Origin: Kaistella faecalis
GTDB lineage: Bacteria > Bacteroidota > Bacteroidia > Flavobacteriales > Weeksellaceae
Assembly: GCF_019195395.1 (NCBI RefSeq)
Contig: NZ_CP078067.1
Location: 1,441,783 to 1,505,782, forward strand
Length of the DNA stretch: 64,000 nucleotides
Direction: 5' to 3'
The notes under the pieces were generated by a model. That model worked only from the letters and a program-made list of their open reading frames with translations. It did no database searches and was not told where the DNA came from. Below are positions 9,634 through 18,589 of the stretch, one piece after another. The first letter of the stretch is position 1. Every line of letters starts with the position of its first letter. Made by a program: the position numbers and the translations under genes.

Positions 9634-10307
9634 TGTCAGGAATCATTTATTTTGTTCCAACACCTGTCGGGAATTTAGAAGATATGACTTTCAGAGCAGT
9701 AAAAGTGCTCAAGGAAGTAGATTATATTTTGTGCGAAGATACCAGAACTTCAGGCGTTTTGCTGAAGCACTTTGAGATCGCTAAACCTCTGAAATCCTAT
9801 CATTTACACAACGAGCATCAGATGACGCAAAAGGTGATTGAAGGCCTGAAAAGCGGCCAGAATATCGCCATCATTACCGATGCCGGAACACCGGGCATTT
9901 CAGATCCTGGTTATTTACTGGCTAAAGCAGGTTCTGATGAGGATATTGAAATGATTTGTCTTCCGGGAGCAACGGCTTTTGTACCGGCCTTGGTAGTTTC
10001 CGGTTTACCGAATAATGAGTTTATATTTGCAGGATTTTTACCCCAGAAAAAAGGCAGGCAGACAAAACTGAAACAGCTTGCGGAAGAAAAGAAAACCATC
10101 GTTTTATACGAAAGCCCTCATAAAATAAATACGACTTTAGAGCAGATCAAAGAGTTCTTCGGTGAAGAAACGAAAGTGAGTTTAAGCCGCGAAATATCAA
10201 AAAAATTCGAAGAGACTAAACGCGGATCGATCAATGAGTTAATTGAGTTTTCTAAAAGTAAAACTTTAAAAGGAGAAATTGTTTTGGTGATCAATAATGC
10301 AATTTAA
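9633..10307 (+). CDS. rsmI: 16S rRNA (cytidine-1402-2'-O)-methyltransferase RsmI
   Basis: SAM-dependent methyltransferase of the tetrapyrrole-methylase fold that modifies C1402 in the ribosomal P site. 224 aa, on the short side but complete in its conserved core. Motifs seen: FVPTPVGNLEDMTFRA at the N-terminus, LCEDTRTSG, ITDAGTPGISDPG, LPGATAFVPALVVSG and LYESPHKI. The ATG overlaps the stop of the MurC-like gene (TAATG), and the next gene starts on the base after its own stop codon, so translational coupling is likely. Confidence 0.95.
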   Translation: MSGIIYFVPTPVGNLEDMTFRAVKVLKEVDYILCEDTRTSGVLLKHFEIAKPLKSYHLHNEHQMTQKVIEGLKSGQNIAIITDAGTPGISDPGYLLAKAGSDEDIEMICLPGATAFVPALVVSGLPNNEFIFAGFLPQKKGRQTKLKQLAEEKKTIVLYESPHKINTTLEQIKEFFGEETKVSLSREISKKFEETKRGSINELIEFSKSKTLKGEIVLVINNAI

Positions 10308-11288
10308 ATGTTTAAAAACCTTTCTGTCGTTGCCCTTATACTTCTATTTACGAACATTTACTCTCAGAACAAAAATCTTTTAGGAGTTTGGGTTTTGGAT
10401 AAAGTTATTTATGCGGATGGGAAAGACATTGAAGTGAATAAAGAGTTGTTTTCATATAAACTGATCTACGAGGTCCGTAATAATAAAATTACAATTAACG
10501 ATCGGGCGTTTGATGCGGTATTCTCTGATAAATCAATACAAACGACCACCCGGAAAATCGATTATGAGCTCCGCAGTGGCTATTTGCTGATCAGAGATAA
10601 TGATGAAGATAAACTTTATGCTTTTCTAAAACGTGAAGATTTTATAAAGAAATATCCGGAATTTAAACCAAAAGAAGCAATTAGAAACGGAGATATTTTG
10701 TGGATTGCAGACGACGTCACTAAACCAAGTTACGAATCGGACCATTTCCCAACGAATTTGCTTGCAAACAGCATGTTCCGTTCATCAAAAAATGATGATT
10801 TATACTTTAAGGCCGAGTACGTTGTAACAACAGACAGTAAAATTCGAGATATTAAGATTATAGATGGATACGATTCAAGTTTTGACTCAGAATTTTTATC
10901 CGCCATCAGGGAAGCCGAAAACGCTGTTCATAATCCTTACGCGCATAACCTTTTAGTTATAAGAGAAATACATTTTTTGAGATACCTCAAAGATCTGAAA
11001 AATAAAGAAGACATATCCTTTTTTAAAATTATTGAAAAAGGGGAACAGTATTATAATAAACAACAGTTTGAGAAGGCTATTGCGGAATTTGAAAAAATAC
11101 AAAACCTTAATATAGGCTTGAACCGTTTTAAAACAACTATTGATCAAGCCAATCTAAAACTGGGAATTTCCTATCTTGGTACAAATCAAATTGCAAAAGC
11201 CTGTACCACTTTTAGAAGTATTGGAGATAAAACTAATTTCACTGTAAGAAATTACTTAATAAATTTTTGCGAAATAAATATAGAATAA
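10308..11288 (+). CDS. Secreted protein with TPR-like C-terminus, function unknown
   Basis: 326 aa with an N-terminal signal peptide (MFKNLSVVALILLFTNIYSQ), so exported to the periplasm or envelope. The N-terminal region is beta-rich and carries no motif I recognise. The last 90 residues (QQFEKAIAEFEKIQNLN, and a second helical pair near LGTNQIAKACTTF) look like two tetratricopeptide-type helical hairpins. It begins immediately after the rsmI stop and ends 2 bp before the fabG ATG, so it is in the operon but may be functionally unrelated. Confidence 0.8.
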   Translation: MFKNLSVVALILLFTNIYSQNKNLLGVWVLDKVIYADGKDIEVNKELFSYKLIYEVRNNKITINDRAFDAVFSDKSIQTTTRKIDYELRSGYLLIRDNDEDKLYAFLKREDFIKKYPEFKPKEAIRNGDILWIADDVTKPSYESDHFPTNLLANSMFRSSKNDDLYFKAEYVVTTDSKIRDIKIIDGYDSSFDSEFLSAIREAENAVHNPYAHNLLVIREIHFLRYLKDLKNKEDISFFKIIEKGEQYYNKQQFEKAIAEFEKIQNLNIGLNRFKTTIDQANLKLGISYLGTNQIAKACTTFRSIGDKTNFTVRNYLINFCEINIE

Positions 11289-11290
11289 TT

Positions 11291-12034
11291 ATGAAACTAT
11301 TAGAAGGAAAAGTGGCTTTAATTACCGGAGCAACACGCGGTATCGGAAAAGGAATCGCTGAAGTTTTCGCTAAGGAAGGTGCTAAAGTTGCCTTTACTTA
11401 CGCAGGTTCTGTTGATAAAGCCAAAGCGCTTGAAGAAGAACTATCAAAAATTACTACAGCAAAAGGTTACCAGTCTGATGCGTCGGATTATGATGCTGCA
11501 CAGAAACTCGTAGAAGATGTCATGGCAGAATTCGGCCAGATCGATATTTTGATCAATAACGCAGGAATTACACGTGATAATCTGATGCTCAGAATGTCCA
11601 AAGACGATTGGGACACCATCATCAAAGTAAACCTGGATTCCGTATTCAACCTTACGAAAGCGGTAATTAAACCGATGATGAAAGCAAAATCCGGCTCTAT
11701 TATCAACATGACTTCGGTGGTTGGCGTTAAAGGAAATGCCGGACAGGCAAATTACGCAGCTTCCAAAGCCGGAGTGATTGGCTTCTCCAAATCCATTGCG
11801 CTGGAGTTGGGTTCCAGAAATATCCGTTGCAACGCCATCGCGCCTGGATTCATCGAAACCGAAATGACTGCTGCTTTAGACGAAAAAACCGTGCAGGGCT
11901 GGAGAGAAGGAATTCCTTTGAAACGCGGCGGACAGCCGGAAGATGTGGCCAACGCATGTGTTTTCTTGGGCAGCGACATGTCGGCGTACATCACTGGTCA
12001 GGTGCTGAATGTTGATGGCGGAATGCTGACTTAG
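11291..12034 (+). CDS. fabG: 3-oxoacyl-[acyl-carrier-protein] reductase FabG
   Basis: NADPH-dependent short-chain dehydrogenase reducing 3-oxoacyl-ACP in fatty-acid elongation. 247 aa, the usual length. The cofactor loop GATRGIG is at 13-19. The catalytic set is Asn114 (IKVNLDS), Ser142, Tyr155 and Lys159 (NYAASK), and the C-terminus ends in VNVDGGML, a FabG hallmark. I chose the ATG at 11291; an upstream in-frame start would overlap the preceding gene and adds residues outside the family fold. It is the last gene of the 7243-12034 operon and is followed at a distance by a strong hairpin terminator. Confidence 0.95.
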   Translation: MKLLEGKVALITGATRGIGKGIAEVFAKEGAKVAFTYAGSVDKAKALEEELSKITTAKGYQSDASDYDAAQKLVEDVMAEFGQIDILINNAGITRDNLMLRMSKDDWDTIIKVNLDSVFNLTKAVIKPMMKAKSGSIINMTSVVGVKGNAGQANYAASKAGVIGFSKSIALELGSRNIRCNAIAPGFIETEMTAALDEKTVQGWREGIPLKRGGQPEDVANACVFLGSDMSAYITGQVLNVDGGMLT

Positions 12035-12064
12035 GAAGCAACAAGATTTGTTGTATCATCAAAA

Positions 12065-12130
12065 CCCGTCCCGCTTTTCACTGCAATCTTTTTTTTCAAA
12101 AAAGGATTTCCGTTACAATCGGGGCTAAAA
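12065..12130 (+). repeat. Dispersed hairpin repeat, copy A
   Basis: Begins CCCGTCCCGC, has a T-run/A-run hairpin core (about 12088-12104) and ends AATCGGGGCTAAAA. The same layout recurs at 20688-20760 in the same orientation. It sits downstream of fabG and ahead of the terminator. It looks like a short non-coding intergenic repeat family. Confidence 0.55.
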
Positions 12131-12157
12131 GATTACCTCTTTTTACTTCATAAAAAT

Positions 12158-12188
12158 AAAACCTTCTGTATTTAGAACAGAAGGTTTT
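12158..12188. terminator. Bidirectional terminator between fabG and GNAT gene
   Basis: Perfect 12-bp stem AAAACCTTCTGT / ACAGAAGGTTTT with a 7-nt loop, with T-runs on both strands. It serves the convergent pair fabG (+) and the acetyltransferase gene (-). Confidence 0.8.
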
Positions 12189-12225
12189 TGTATTACTGCA
12201 ACTTAACTTAGACTTGTTAAAGAAC

Positions 12226-12672
12226 TTATTTAAGTTCTTTAATGAAACATAAAGAATTCTCGACGCCGTTATACTGTCCGTAATTTTCCATGCGTTCATA
12301 AGTCTTTTCGTAAAGCCTGATCGCGTCCAGCTGATTAATTCCGGTCTCTAGGATCACTTTCTCATAGCCCAATTCCTTAGCCCAGCGTTCCAGTTCAGAA
12401 ACAATTTTTGAGGCATAACCTTTTCCTCGGAATTCCGGAATCACGAACATCCGTTTCAGTTCTGCAGATGTTTTGTCATAAGGTTTAATTGCACCGCAGC
12501 CGACAGGATTTTCATCCTCAAAAATAACAATACAGTGCTGCAGGGCATCAATTTTATTGAATTGGTCATAGAATGCGTGATCATCTCCATCAACATAGGC
12601 GAGATATTCATCCAGCATTTTAACCAACTGTATAAAATCCTGGTTTTCTGAGTTTGTTCTGATGAGTTTCAT
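12226..12672 (-). CDS. GNAT family N-acetyltransferase
   Basis: 148 aa, a complete GNAT domain. The acetyl-CoA pyrophosphate loop is FRGKGYAS (81-88), after the usual beta4 strand (AELKRMFVIPEF). The C-terminal alpha-beta part (LETGINQLDAIRLYEK) matches small-molecule or amino-acid acetyltransferases. The acceptor cannot be told from the sequence. It lies 47 bp downstream of guaC on the same strand and converges with fabG across a bidirectional terminator. Confidence 0.88.
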   Translation of the reverse strand: MKLIRTNSENQDFIQLVKMLDEYLAYVDGDDHAFYDQFNKIDALQHCIVIFEDENPVGCGAIKPYDKTSAELKRMFVIPEFRGKGYASKIVSELERWAKELGYEKVILETGINQLDAIRLYEKTYERMENYGQYNGVENSLCFIKELK

Positions 12673-12719
12673 TTGCTTTAGATTGATATTTCATAAATAG
12701 CTGTGGCTGCAAAAAAAAA

Positions 12720-13760
12720 TTAGTTCCCAAAAACCTCATTATGCTGTTCGGCAACCCTGATAAAGGTTGTTCTTTTCGAAAGTTCGCGCAATTCTGAAGC
12801 ACCGACATACGTACAGGTAGACCGCACGCCGCCTAGAATATCTTTCACCGTCTCAGAAACAGGACCTTTATAAGGAACTTTCACTGTTTTACCTTCAGAA
12901 GCACGGTATTCAGCCACACCGCCGGCGTGTTTATCCATCGCGGTCTGCGAACTCATTCCATAAAAAAGTCTGAATTTTTTGCCTTGTTCTTCCACAATAT
13001 CGCCGCCACTTTCGTCGTGTCCGGCAAACATTCCGCCTAACATCACGAAATCTGCACCTCCACCAAATGCTTTTGCCACATCTCCGGGAATTTTACATCC
13101 GCCATCAGAAATAATATGTCCGCCAAGTCCGTGAGCCGCATCCGCACACTCAATAATCGCCGAAAGCTGCGGATAACCGACGCCGGTTTTAATTCTTGTT
13201 GTACACACAGAACCAGGGCCAATTCCGACTTTTATGATGTCGGCTCCGGCGAGAATTAGCTCTTCCACCATTTCTCCGGTTACAACGTTTCCTGCGATAA
13301 TTGTTTTATTAGGAAAATTCCTGCGTGCGTTCTTTACAAACTCAACAAAATGTTCAGAGTAACCGTTGGCAACATCGATGCAGAGAAATTCAATCTGCGG
13401 ATGGGCATCCATAATCTGTTTGATTTTTTCCTCATCAGCATTCCCGGTTCCGGTGCTTAATGCGATATAATCATAAATCGAATCGGGTTGATTCTTTAGA
13501 AAAGCAGTCCATTCTTCCGGAGTATAATGTTTGTGGATGGCGGTAATAATTTTTTCTTTTGCCAGCGCCTCAGCCATTTCGAAAGTTCCGACCGTATCCA
13601 TATTGGCGGCGATAATCGGCACGCCGCTCCATTTTTTCTTTGAATTCACCAAAGTGAAATTCCGTTCTAAACTAACCTGGGATCTTGATTTTAATGTTGA
13701 CCTCTTCGGGCGGATCATTACATCCTTAAAGCCCAGTTTTATTTCGTATTCTATGCGCAT
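12720..13760 (-). CDS. guaC: GMP reductase
   Basis: NADPH-dependent reductive deamination of GMP to IMP, connecting guanine and adenine nucleotide pools. 346 aa, the size of E. coli GuaC. The IMPDH/GMPR fold is clear: the GPGSVCTTR loop places the catalytic cysteine at Cys186, the same number as in E. coli GuaC. It lacks the CBS domains found in IMP dehydrogenase, which argues for GuaC over GuaB. It lies downstream of surE, which acts on nucleoside monophosphates, and upstream of a GNAT enzyme. Confidence 0.95.
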   Translation of the reverse strand: MRIEYEIKLGFKDVMIRPKRSTLKSRSQVSLERNFTLVNSKKKWSGVPIIAANMDTVGTFEMAEALAKEKIITAIHKHYTPEEWTAFLKNQPDSIYDYIALSTGTGNADEEKIKQIMDAHPQIEFLCIDVANGYSEHFVEFVKNARRNFPNKTIIAGNVVTGEMVEELILAGADIIKVGIGPGSVCTTRIKTGVGYPQLSAIIECADAAHGLGGHIISDGGCKIPGDVAKAFGGGADFVMLGGMFAGHDESGGDIVEEQGKKFRLFYGMSSQTAMDKHAGGVAEYRASEGKTVKVPYKGPVSETVKDILGGVRSTCTYVGASELRELSKRTTFIRVAEQHNEVFGN

Positions 13761-13805
13761 TCTGTAATTTTTAAAGATTTTGATCCTGAAGAAACAAATA
13801 AGATG

Positions 13806-14570
13806 CTATTCCAGAATTCCTTTAAGATCTTTCATATATTCATAAGCCGTTAAATCAAATTTCACCGGAACTACTGAAATATAACCTTCCGACAGGGCCA
13901 CTTCATCTGCATCAGGACTCGCATCCATATTGTTGAAGTATCCGGAGAGCCAGAAATAGGTTTTCCCGTGCGGATTTACACGCTGGTCGAAACTTTCTTC
14001 CCATTTGGCATCTGCCTGTTTGCAGACTCTGATGCCTTTTATTTCATCATTCGCCAGTTTCGGAATATTAACATTAAGCACAACACCTTTTGGCATCGGA
14101 TTTTCCAGAACTTTCTTTACGATCGCCTGAATATGGTTTTTTGCCTGAGTGAAATCGGCGTCCCAGGAAAAATCAAGCAGCGAAAAGCCAATCGCCTGAA
14201 GTCCTTCTACACCGGCCTCAACCGCTGCCGACATGGTTCCTGAATAAATAACATTGATTGAAGAATTCGCCCCGTGATTAATTCCTGAAACTACAATGTC
14301 CGGTTTTCTTGTAAGGATTTTGTCAAGAGCAAATTTGACGCAATCTACGGGAGTTCCGCTCAGAGAATAATCTTTCTGTGGACCTTCAAGGTTTATTTCT
14401 TCAAAAGTGAGGGTAGAATTGATGGTAATGGCGTGACCTTTTCCGCTTTGCGGTGAATTCGGCGCTACTACGACCACCTCGCCGATTTCATTCATAAAAT
14501 TTACCAAATTCCGTATTCCTGGTGCGGTAATTCCGTCGTCATTTGTTACTAATATCAAAGGTCTGTGCAT
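13806..14570 (-). CDS. surE: 5'/3'-nucleotidase SurE
   Basis: Metal-dependent nucleoside-monophosphate phosphatase. The N-terminus MHRPLILVTNDDGITAPG carries the SurE signature with the metal-binding Asp11-Asp12. Other conserved parts are SGTPVDCV and SGINHGAN. An in-frame TTG at 14591 would add 7 residues, but I chose the ATG at 14570: family members start a few residues before LVTNDDG, and a -7 box (14589-14596, minus strand TAATTTTG) would place the transcription start between the two. That gives 254 aa, the usual length. Confidence 0.93.
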   Translation of the reverse strand: MHRPLILVTNDDGITAPGIRNLVNFMNEIGEVVVVAPNSPQSGKGHAITINSTLTFEEINLEGPQKDYSLSGTPVDCVKFALDKILTRKPDIVVSGINHGANSSINVIYSGTMSAAVEAGVEGLQAIGFSLLDFSWDADFTQAKNHIQAIVKKVLENPMPKGVVLNVNIPKLANDEIKGIRVCKQADAKWEESFDQRVNPHGKTYFWLSGYFNNMDASPDADEVALSEGYISVVPVKFDLTAYEYMKDLKGILE

Positions 14571-14588
14571 ATATCTAGGGGTTTTGAA

Positions 14589-14596
14589 CAAAATTA
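14589..14596 (-). promoter_or_regulatory. -7 promoter element for surE
   Basis: Minus strand reads TAATTTTG, a full TAnnTTTG match 18 bp upstream of the surE ATG. A second full match, TATATTTG, lies at 14613-14620 on the same strand, so two alternative promoters are possible. Confidence 0.5.
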
Positions 14597-14630
14597 CTTA
14601 AAATATAGTGTTCAAATATAAATAAGGTAT

Positions 14631-14638
14631 TAATTTTG
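14631..14638 (+). promoter_or_regulatory. -7 promoter element for the C-terminal protease gene
   Basis: TAATTTTG on the plus strand, 67 bp upstream of the ATG at 14706. It would give a leader of about 60 nt. The 135-bp divergent region therefore holds candidate promoters for both flanking genes. Confidence 0.45.
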
Positions 14639-14705
14639 ATACTTTGTAAAATCCTGTAACAAAACGGTAAAAATATTAACAAATCAGATAATAGTAAACA
14701 ATTAT

Positions 14706-16826
14706 ATGTTCAAGAAATTAAAAATCAATACTTTACTGCTGTTCATTCCGCTTACGAGCTTAGTGTTCTGCTTTAATTCCCCAAAAAATGATGACGATAA
14801 AATGTCAACAATTATGGTGAGCGTAAAAAATACGCTCAGTTATCTTCACTACGCTCCGAAACCCATCAATGATGCTTATTCTCAGGACGTTTACAAGCAC
14901 TATTTCGAAATGGTAGATGCGTCTAAAAGATATTTCCTGCAGTCTGATATGGACGAATTTGCAAAACATAAGACAAAGCTTGATGATTACCTGAATCAGG
15001 GTGATTTGACCTTTTATAAACTCACCATCGACAGGCTTTATCAAAGGGTTGATGAAATCGACAAAATTACTCAGGATATCTTGAGTAAACCTATTAATTT
15101 AGAGGAAGACGAAACGCTGGTTCTTGAGCCTAAGCTCAAGAAGAATTCAACAAACGCGAAGGAACTTTCGGCAGAATGGAAAAAATACATTAAGTACAAT
15201 ATCCTTCAGGAAATGGAATCTTTAAGCGCTAAAGAAGAAATGCAGAAAGAGAAAAAAGATTCTGTTCAGAAGTTTAATTTGAAGGACACCATCAAACTTG
15301 AAATCCTTACTCCGGAACAGAAAAGAGTTAAAGCGACAGAAGAGGTTAAAGACCTTATCACCGACACTTTCAGAAGGTTCAAGAAAAGAAACAAGATGGA
15401 TTGGTTTACTGTTTATATGAATGCTTATACCGAAGTTTTCGATCCGCACACTAACTATTATTCCCCGAAAAACAAGGAGGATTTCGATACACAGTTCACA
15501 GGAAAGGTAATCGGAATTGGCGCAATCATCCAGGAAAAAAGAGGTTATCTTTATCTTGGAGCGCTTACGATTGGGGCACCGGCCTGGAAATCTAAACAGC
15601 TTTCAGAAGGCGATAAGATTTTAAAAGTCCGTTCTAAACCAAATGAAGATCCCGTAAATGTTGTTGGGATGCTGTCCGATGAAGCTGTGAGATTAATCCG
15701 CGGCGAAAAAGGAACAAAAGTGACTTTAACCGTTGAGAAAAAAGACAAAACGATTAAAGAAGTTACGATGATCCGCGAGGAAGTTGCGATTGAAGATACG
15801 TTTGCAAGGAGCATCATCGTAAACTCTAAAGACGGTAAAAAGTACGGCTTCATTAATTTGCCGAGTTTCAATGCTGATTTTGCAGATGACAAAGGCAGAA
15901 ATGCGTCAGACGACATTAAAAACGAACTGATTAAACTGAAAGCACAGAATGTACAGGGAATTATCCTGGATCTTAGAAATAACGGTGGCGGAAGTTTAAC
16001 CGAAGTCGGAGATATTCTTGGACTATTCATGAATACCGGACCTTATGTTCAGGTAAAAGACGGGAACGGAAAAATCCAGACGCTGAAGAATAAAAACAGT
16101 GTTCCACTTTGGACAGGTCCTTTGGTAATTATGCAGAATGAGCTTTCTGCTTCAGCGTCAGAAATTCTTGCGGGAGCTGTTCAGGATTACGGCAGAGGGG
16201 TGGTTATCGGATCTCCGCAGTCGTTTGGTAAAGGAACAGTGCAGACCTTCGTTGATCTGAACAGATTTCTGAATACAAATGATGATTTCGGATCTTTGAA
16301 ACTTACGATTCAGAAATTTTACCGCGTAACAGGTGAATCTACTCAAAGAAAAGGGATTGAATCCGACTTTAAAATGAAGGATTTCTTTACCTACGCCGAG
16401 ATTGGAGAAAGGTATGATGATTATGCTTTGGCGTGGGATAAAATTCCCGCAGTTCCTTATCAGCCGATGAATTACTTTACAGCGCAGGCATTACAGAAAG
16501 ACATGGAATCCCGGCTGATGAACAACAAAGCTTACCAGTTGGTACAGGAATCAGCGCAGTGGAAGGAAAATCTGGATAAAGAAGAAAGCATTTCTCTCAA
16601 TCAAACCAAATTCAATGAAGTGATGAAAACCAGAAAAGCACAGATTGAGAAATTCAAAGCTCTGGATAAATTCAATAACGGGCTTACTTTCACTTTAAAT
16701 CCGGATGAAATAGTCCGGGAGAAAAAAGATGAGGCATTTGCTAAGAAGTCGCAGAACTGGACGAAGAATCTACAGCGCGACCTTTATCTTCAGGAAGCGG
16801 TTGCGATTGCCGCACAGATGAAATAA
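14706..16826 (+). CDS. Tail-specific / C-terminal processing protease (S41, Prc-type)
   Basis: 706-aa periplasmic serine protease related to E. coli Prc (Tsp), which degrades or trims proteins from the C-terminus. It has an N-terminal hydrophobic segment (10-24) that is probably a signal peptide or anchor. A PDZ domain lies near 265-345. The S41 domain holds GFINLPSF and LDLRNNGGGS (421-430), the serine cluster SASASE (481-486; nucleophile Ser483 or Ser485) and Lys509 in SFGKGTVQ with Gln513, so the Ser-Lys dyad is intact. A C-terminal DUF3340-like tail (about 570-706) is typical of Prc. It appears to be a single-gene unit followed by a strong terminator. Confidence 0.93.
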   Translation: MFKKLKINTLLLFIPLTSLVFCFNSPKNDDDKMSTIMVSVKNTLSYLHYAPKPINDAYSQDVYKHYFEMVDASKRYFLQSDMDEFAKHKTKLDDYLNQGDLTFYKLTIDRLYQRVDEIDKITQDILSKPINLEEDETLVLEPKLKKNSTNAKELSAEWKKYIKYNILQEMESLSAKEEMQKEKKDSVQKFNLKDTIKLEILTPEQKRVKATEEVKDLITDTFRRFKKRNKMDWFTVYMNAYTEVFDPHTNYYSPKNKEDFDTQFTGKVIGIGAIIQEKRGYLYLGALTIGAPAWKSKQLSEGDKILKVRSKPNEDPVNVVGMLSDEAVRLIRGEKGTKVTLTVEKKDKTIKEVTMIREEVAIEDTFARSIIVNSKDGKKYGFINLPSFNADFADDKGRNASDDIKNELIKLKAQNVQGIILDLRNNGGGSLTEVGDILGLFMNTGPYVQVKDGNGKIQTLKNKNSVPLWTGPLVIMQNELSASASEILAGAVQDYGRGVVIGSPQSFGKGTVQTFVDLNRFLNTNDDFGSLKLTIQKFYRVTGESTQRKGIESDFKMKDFFTYAEIGERYDDYALAWDKIPAVPYQPMNYFTAQALQKDMESRLMNNKAYQLVQESAQWKENLDKEESISLNQTKFNEVMKTRKAQIEKFKALDKFNNGLTFTLNPDEIVREKKDEAFAKKSQNWTKNLQRDLYLQEAVAIAAQMK

Positions 16827-16841
16827 TCACCATTACAAAAA

Positions 16842-16870
16842 AAAAACCACCGCCTAATCCGGTGGTTTTT
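16842..16870 (+). terminator. Terminator after the C-terminal protease gene
   Basis: 11-bp stem AAAAACCACCG / CGGTGGTTTTT with a 7-nt loop, followed by a T-rich stretch, 15 bp after the stop codon. Confidence 0.85.
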
Positions 16871-16911
16871 GTTTACAGCTCAGTCGTTGAATTTTGCCTT
16901 TCAGCAAGATA

Positions 16912-16919
16912 TAATTTTG
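16912..16919 (+). promoter_or_regulatory. -7 promoter element for the LytS-type kinase operon
   Basis: TAATTTTG with a TTG at 16887-16889 giving a 22-bp spacer, compatible with a Bacteroidota -33/-7 promoter. It lies 42 bp upstream of the ATG at 16962. Confidence 0.55.
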
Positions 16920-16961
16920 TATATCTTTATTTTGACATAGTTTTACTGAAGAAATTAAACA

Positions 16962-18281
16962 ATGAACAGAAAAGATTTTTATAACATCCTTACTATATCG
17001 CTCGGCGCAGGGTTGTTTTTCTATACCTTTTTCGATAGTGAAAAGACGGTGCAGAATTTTTTCTTCACTTTAGGAATTTCACTGTTTTATACCGTCGTTC
17101 TCTCCACCGGAAATCATCAGATCAATACTTTTTTAAACAGGAAATTTTCCTGGGTTGAGAATACCAGACAGAGAACCATATTCGGCATAATTGCTACGGT
17201 TTTAGGGAATGTGATAATGGTTCTCTTTTGCAATTACATTGTATTTATTGTTATTAAAAACGAAGATTCTTCTAAGTTTTTTTCAGATACAATGAATTTT
17301 GTAAACTGGTTTATGATCAATTTTGCACTCATGATTTCTGCGGTTTTACATGCCAAAGGTTTTATTGCGGAATTGAAAAAATCAACGCGAAAAGAAGTGG
17401 TTGAACAGAAACTGATCGCCAAATCTGCCAACGCACAGTTCGAAAGTTTAAAGAACCAACTCGATCCGCATTTTCTTTTCAATTCGTTGAATGTACTGAG
17501 TTCCCTTATCGATGAAAATCCTGATCAGGCGCAGCATTTTACCGCCTCAATGTCGAAGATTTACCGCTATGTGTTGGAGCAGAAAGACAAGGAGCTGGTC
17601 ACTGTTGAAGAAGAACTTAATTTCGCCCGAACTTATTGCGATTTATTAAAAACAAGATTTGAAGACAGTGTGAATTTTGAATTTAAGGTGAATGAAAACG
17701 ACATGAAATCTTTTGTTGTACCGCTTTCCCTTCAGTTACTTCTGGAAAACTGCATTAAACATAATTATGCCACAGCGCAGAAGCCGCTTAATATTAAAAT
17801 TTATTCAGAACAGGGCTTTCTTTTAATTGAAAATAATCTTCAGGCGCGCGAGCAGATGAAAGAAAGCGCTGGAATAGGACTTGCCAACATTGTTCAGCGT
17901 TATTCATTACTGACTAAACAAAATGTATTTATCGAAAAATCGGAGGATTTCTTCCGTGTCAAAATACCCATATTAACACAAAAAATAACCGCCATGACTA
18001 CACAGCCAACCCAGGAATCGATGGCTTACGAAAGAGCTTCCAAAAGAGTAAAAGAACTGAAAGGTTTTTACGGAAATTTAATTTCCTATTGTCTCGTTAT
18101 CCCGTTTCTTATTTTCGTCAATCTCTACACCGTACCGCAGTACCACTGGTTTTGGTGGCCGATGTTAGGGTGGGGAATAGGTTTGGCCTCCCATGCCTTA
18201 CAGGTATTCGGAATCGGCCGGAGCTGGGAAGAAAAACAGATTCAGAAGATTTTAGAAAAAGAAAAACATCTTAAAAACTAA
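16962..18281 (+). CDS. LytS/YehU-type sensor histidine kinase with C-terminal 2TM domain
   Basis: 439 aa. Four predicted N-terminal membrane helices (about 8-130) are followed by a short coiled coil and the His_kinase domain with phosphoacceptor His170 in LDPHFLFNSLN. The ATPase part has LLLENCIKHN (N box) and SAGIGLANIVQRY (G box). After residue 340 there is an extra module: an amphipathic stretch (ASKRVKELKGFY) and two further membrane helices ending in SWEEKQIQKIL. That module is a 2TM domain, the same type as the whole of the next gene. The kinase, the 2TM protein and the LytTR regulator (4- and 14-bp gaps) form one signalling operon. The stimulus is unknown. Confidence 0.92.
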   Translation: MNRKDFYNILTISLGAGLFFYTFFDSEKTVQNFFFTLGISLFYTVVLSTGNHQINTFLNRKFSWVENTRQRTIFGIIATVLGNVIMVLFCNYIVFIVIKNEDSSKFFSDTMNFVNWFMINFALMISAVLHAKGFIAELKKSTRKEVVEQKLIAKSANAQFESLKNQLDPHFLFNSLNVLSSLIDENPDQAQHFTASMSKIYRYVLEQKDKELVTVEEELNFARTYCDLLKTRFEDSVNFEFKVNENDMKSFVVPLSLQLLLENCIKHNYATAQKPLNIKIYSEQGFLLIENNLQAREQMKESAGIGLANIVQRYSLLTKQNVFIEKSEDFFRVKIPILTQKITAMTTQPTQESMAYERASKRVKELKGFYGNLISYCLVIPFLIFVNLYTVPQYHWFWWPMLGWGIGLASHALQVFGIGRSWEEKQIQKILEKEKHLKN

Positions 18282-18284
18282 ACC

Positions 18285-18575
18285 ATGGAATTACAAAATA
18301 ACCGCGATGCCAAATATGCGGAGGCAAAAAGAAAAGTTAAGGAACTGAGGGGATTTTACATCCATCTGTTTGTCTATATTATTGTAAATCTTTTCATCAT
18401 ATCCCGTAATGTTCAGCAGGGCGACAACCTTGCGGATATTGATAATTACTGGACCGCAATTTTCTGGGGAATCGGAGTAGTGGGTCACGCGATGCGGGTT
18501 TTTGTTCCTAATTTCATTTTGGGAAAAGATTGGGAAGACCGCAAAACCCGTGAATTGATGGACAAGTATAAATAA
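18285..18575 (+). CDS. Small 2TM-domain membrane protein
   Basis: 96 aa. It has the same layout as the C-terminal module of the preceding kinase: a charged helix ending in RKVKELRGFY, two membrane helices, a WGIGVVGHAMRVF turn and a closing GKDWEDRKTRELM helix. It corresponds to the 2TM family often found beside LytS/LytTR pairs in Flavobacteriia. The role is unknown; given the shared module it may associate with the kinase in the membrane. It starts 4 bp after the kinase stop. Confidence 0.88.
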   Translation: MELQNNRDAKYAEAKRKVKELRGFYIHLFVYIIVNLFIISRNVQQGDNLADIDNYWTAIFWGIGVVGHAMRVFVPNFILGKDWEDRKTRELMDKYK

Positions 18576-18589
18576 TTTACACTTCTAAA

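Noticed and set aside
15551-16030. Long open frame antisense to the C-terminal protease gene
   Set aside because: Its length follows from the codon bias of the opposite gene; no signal, domain or promoter supports it.
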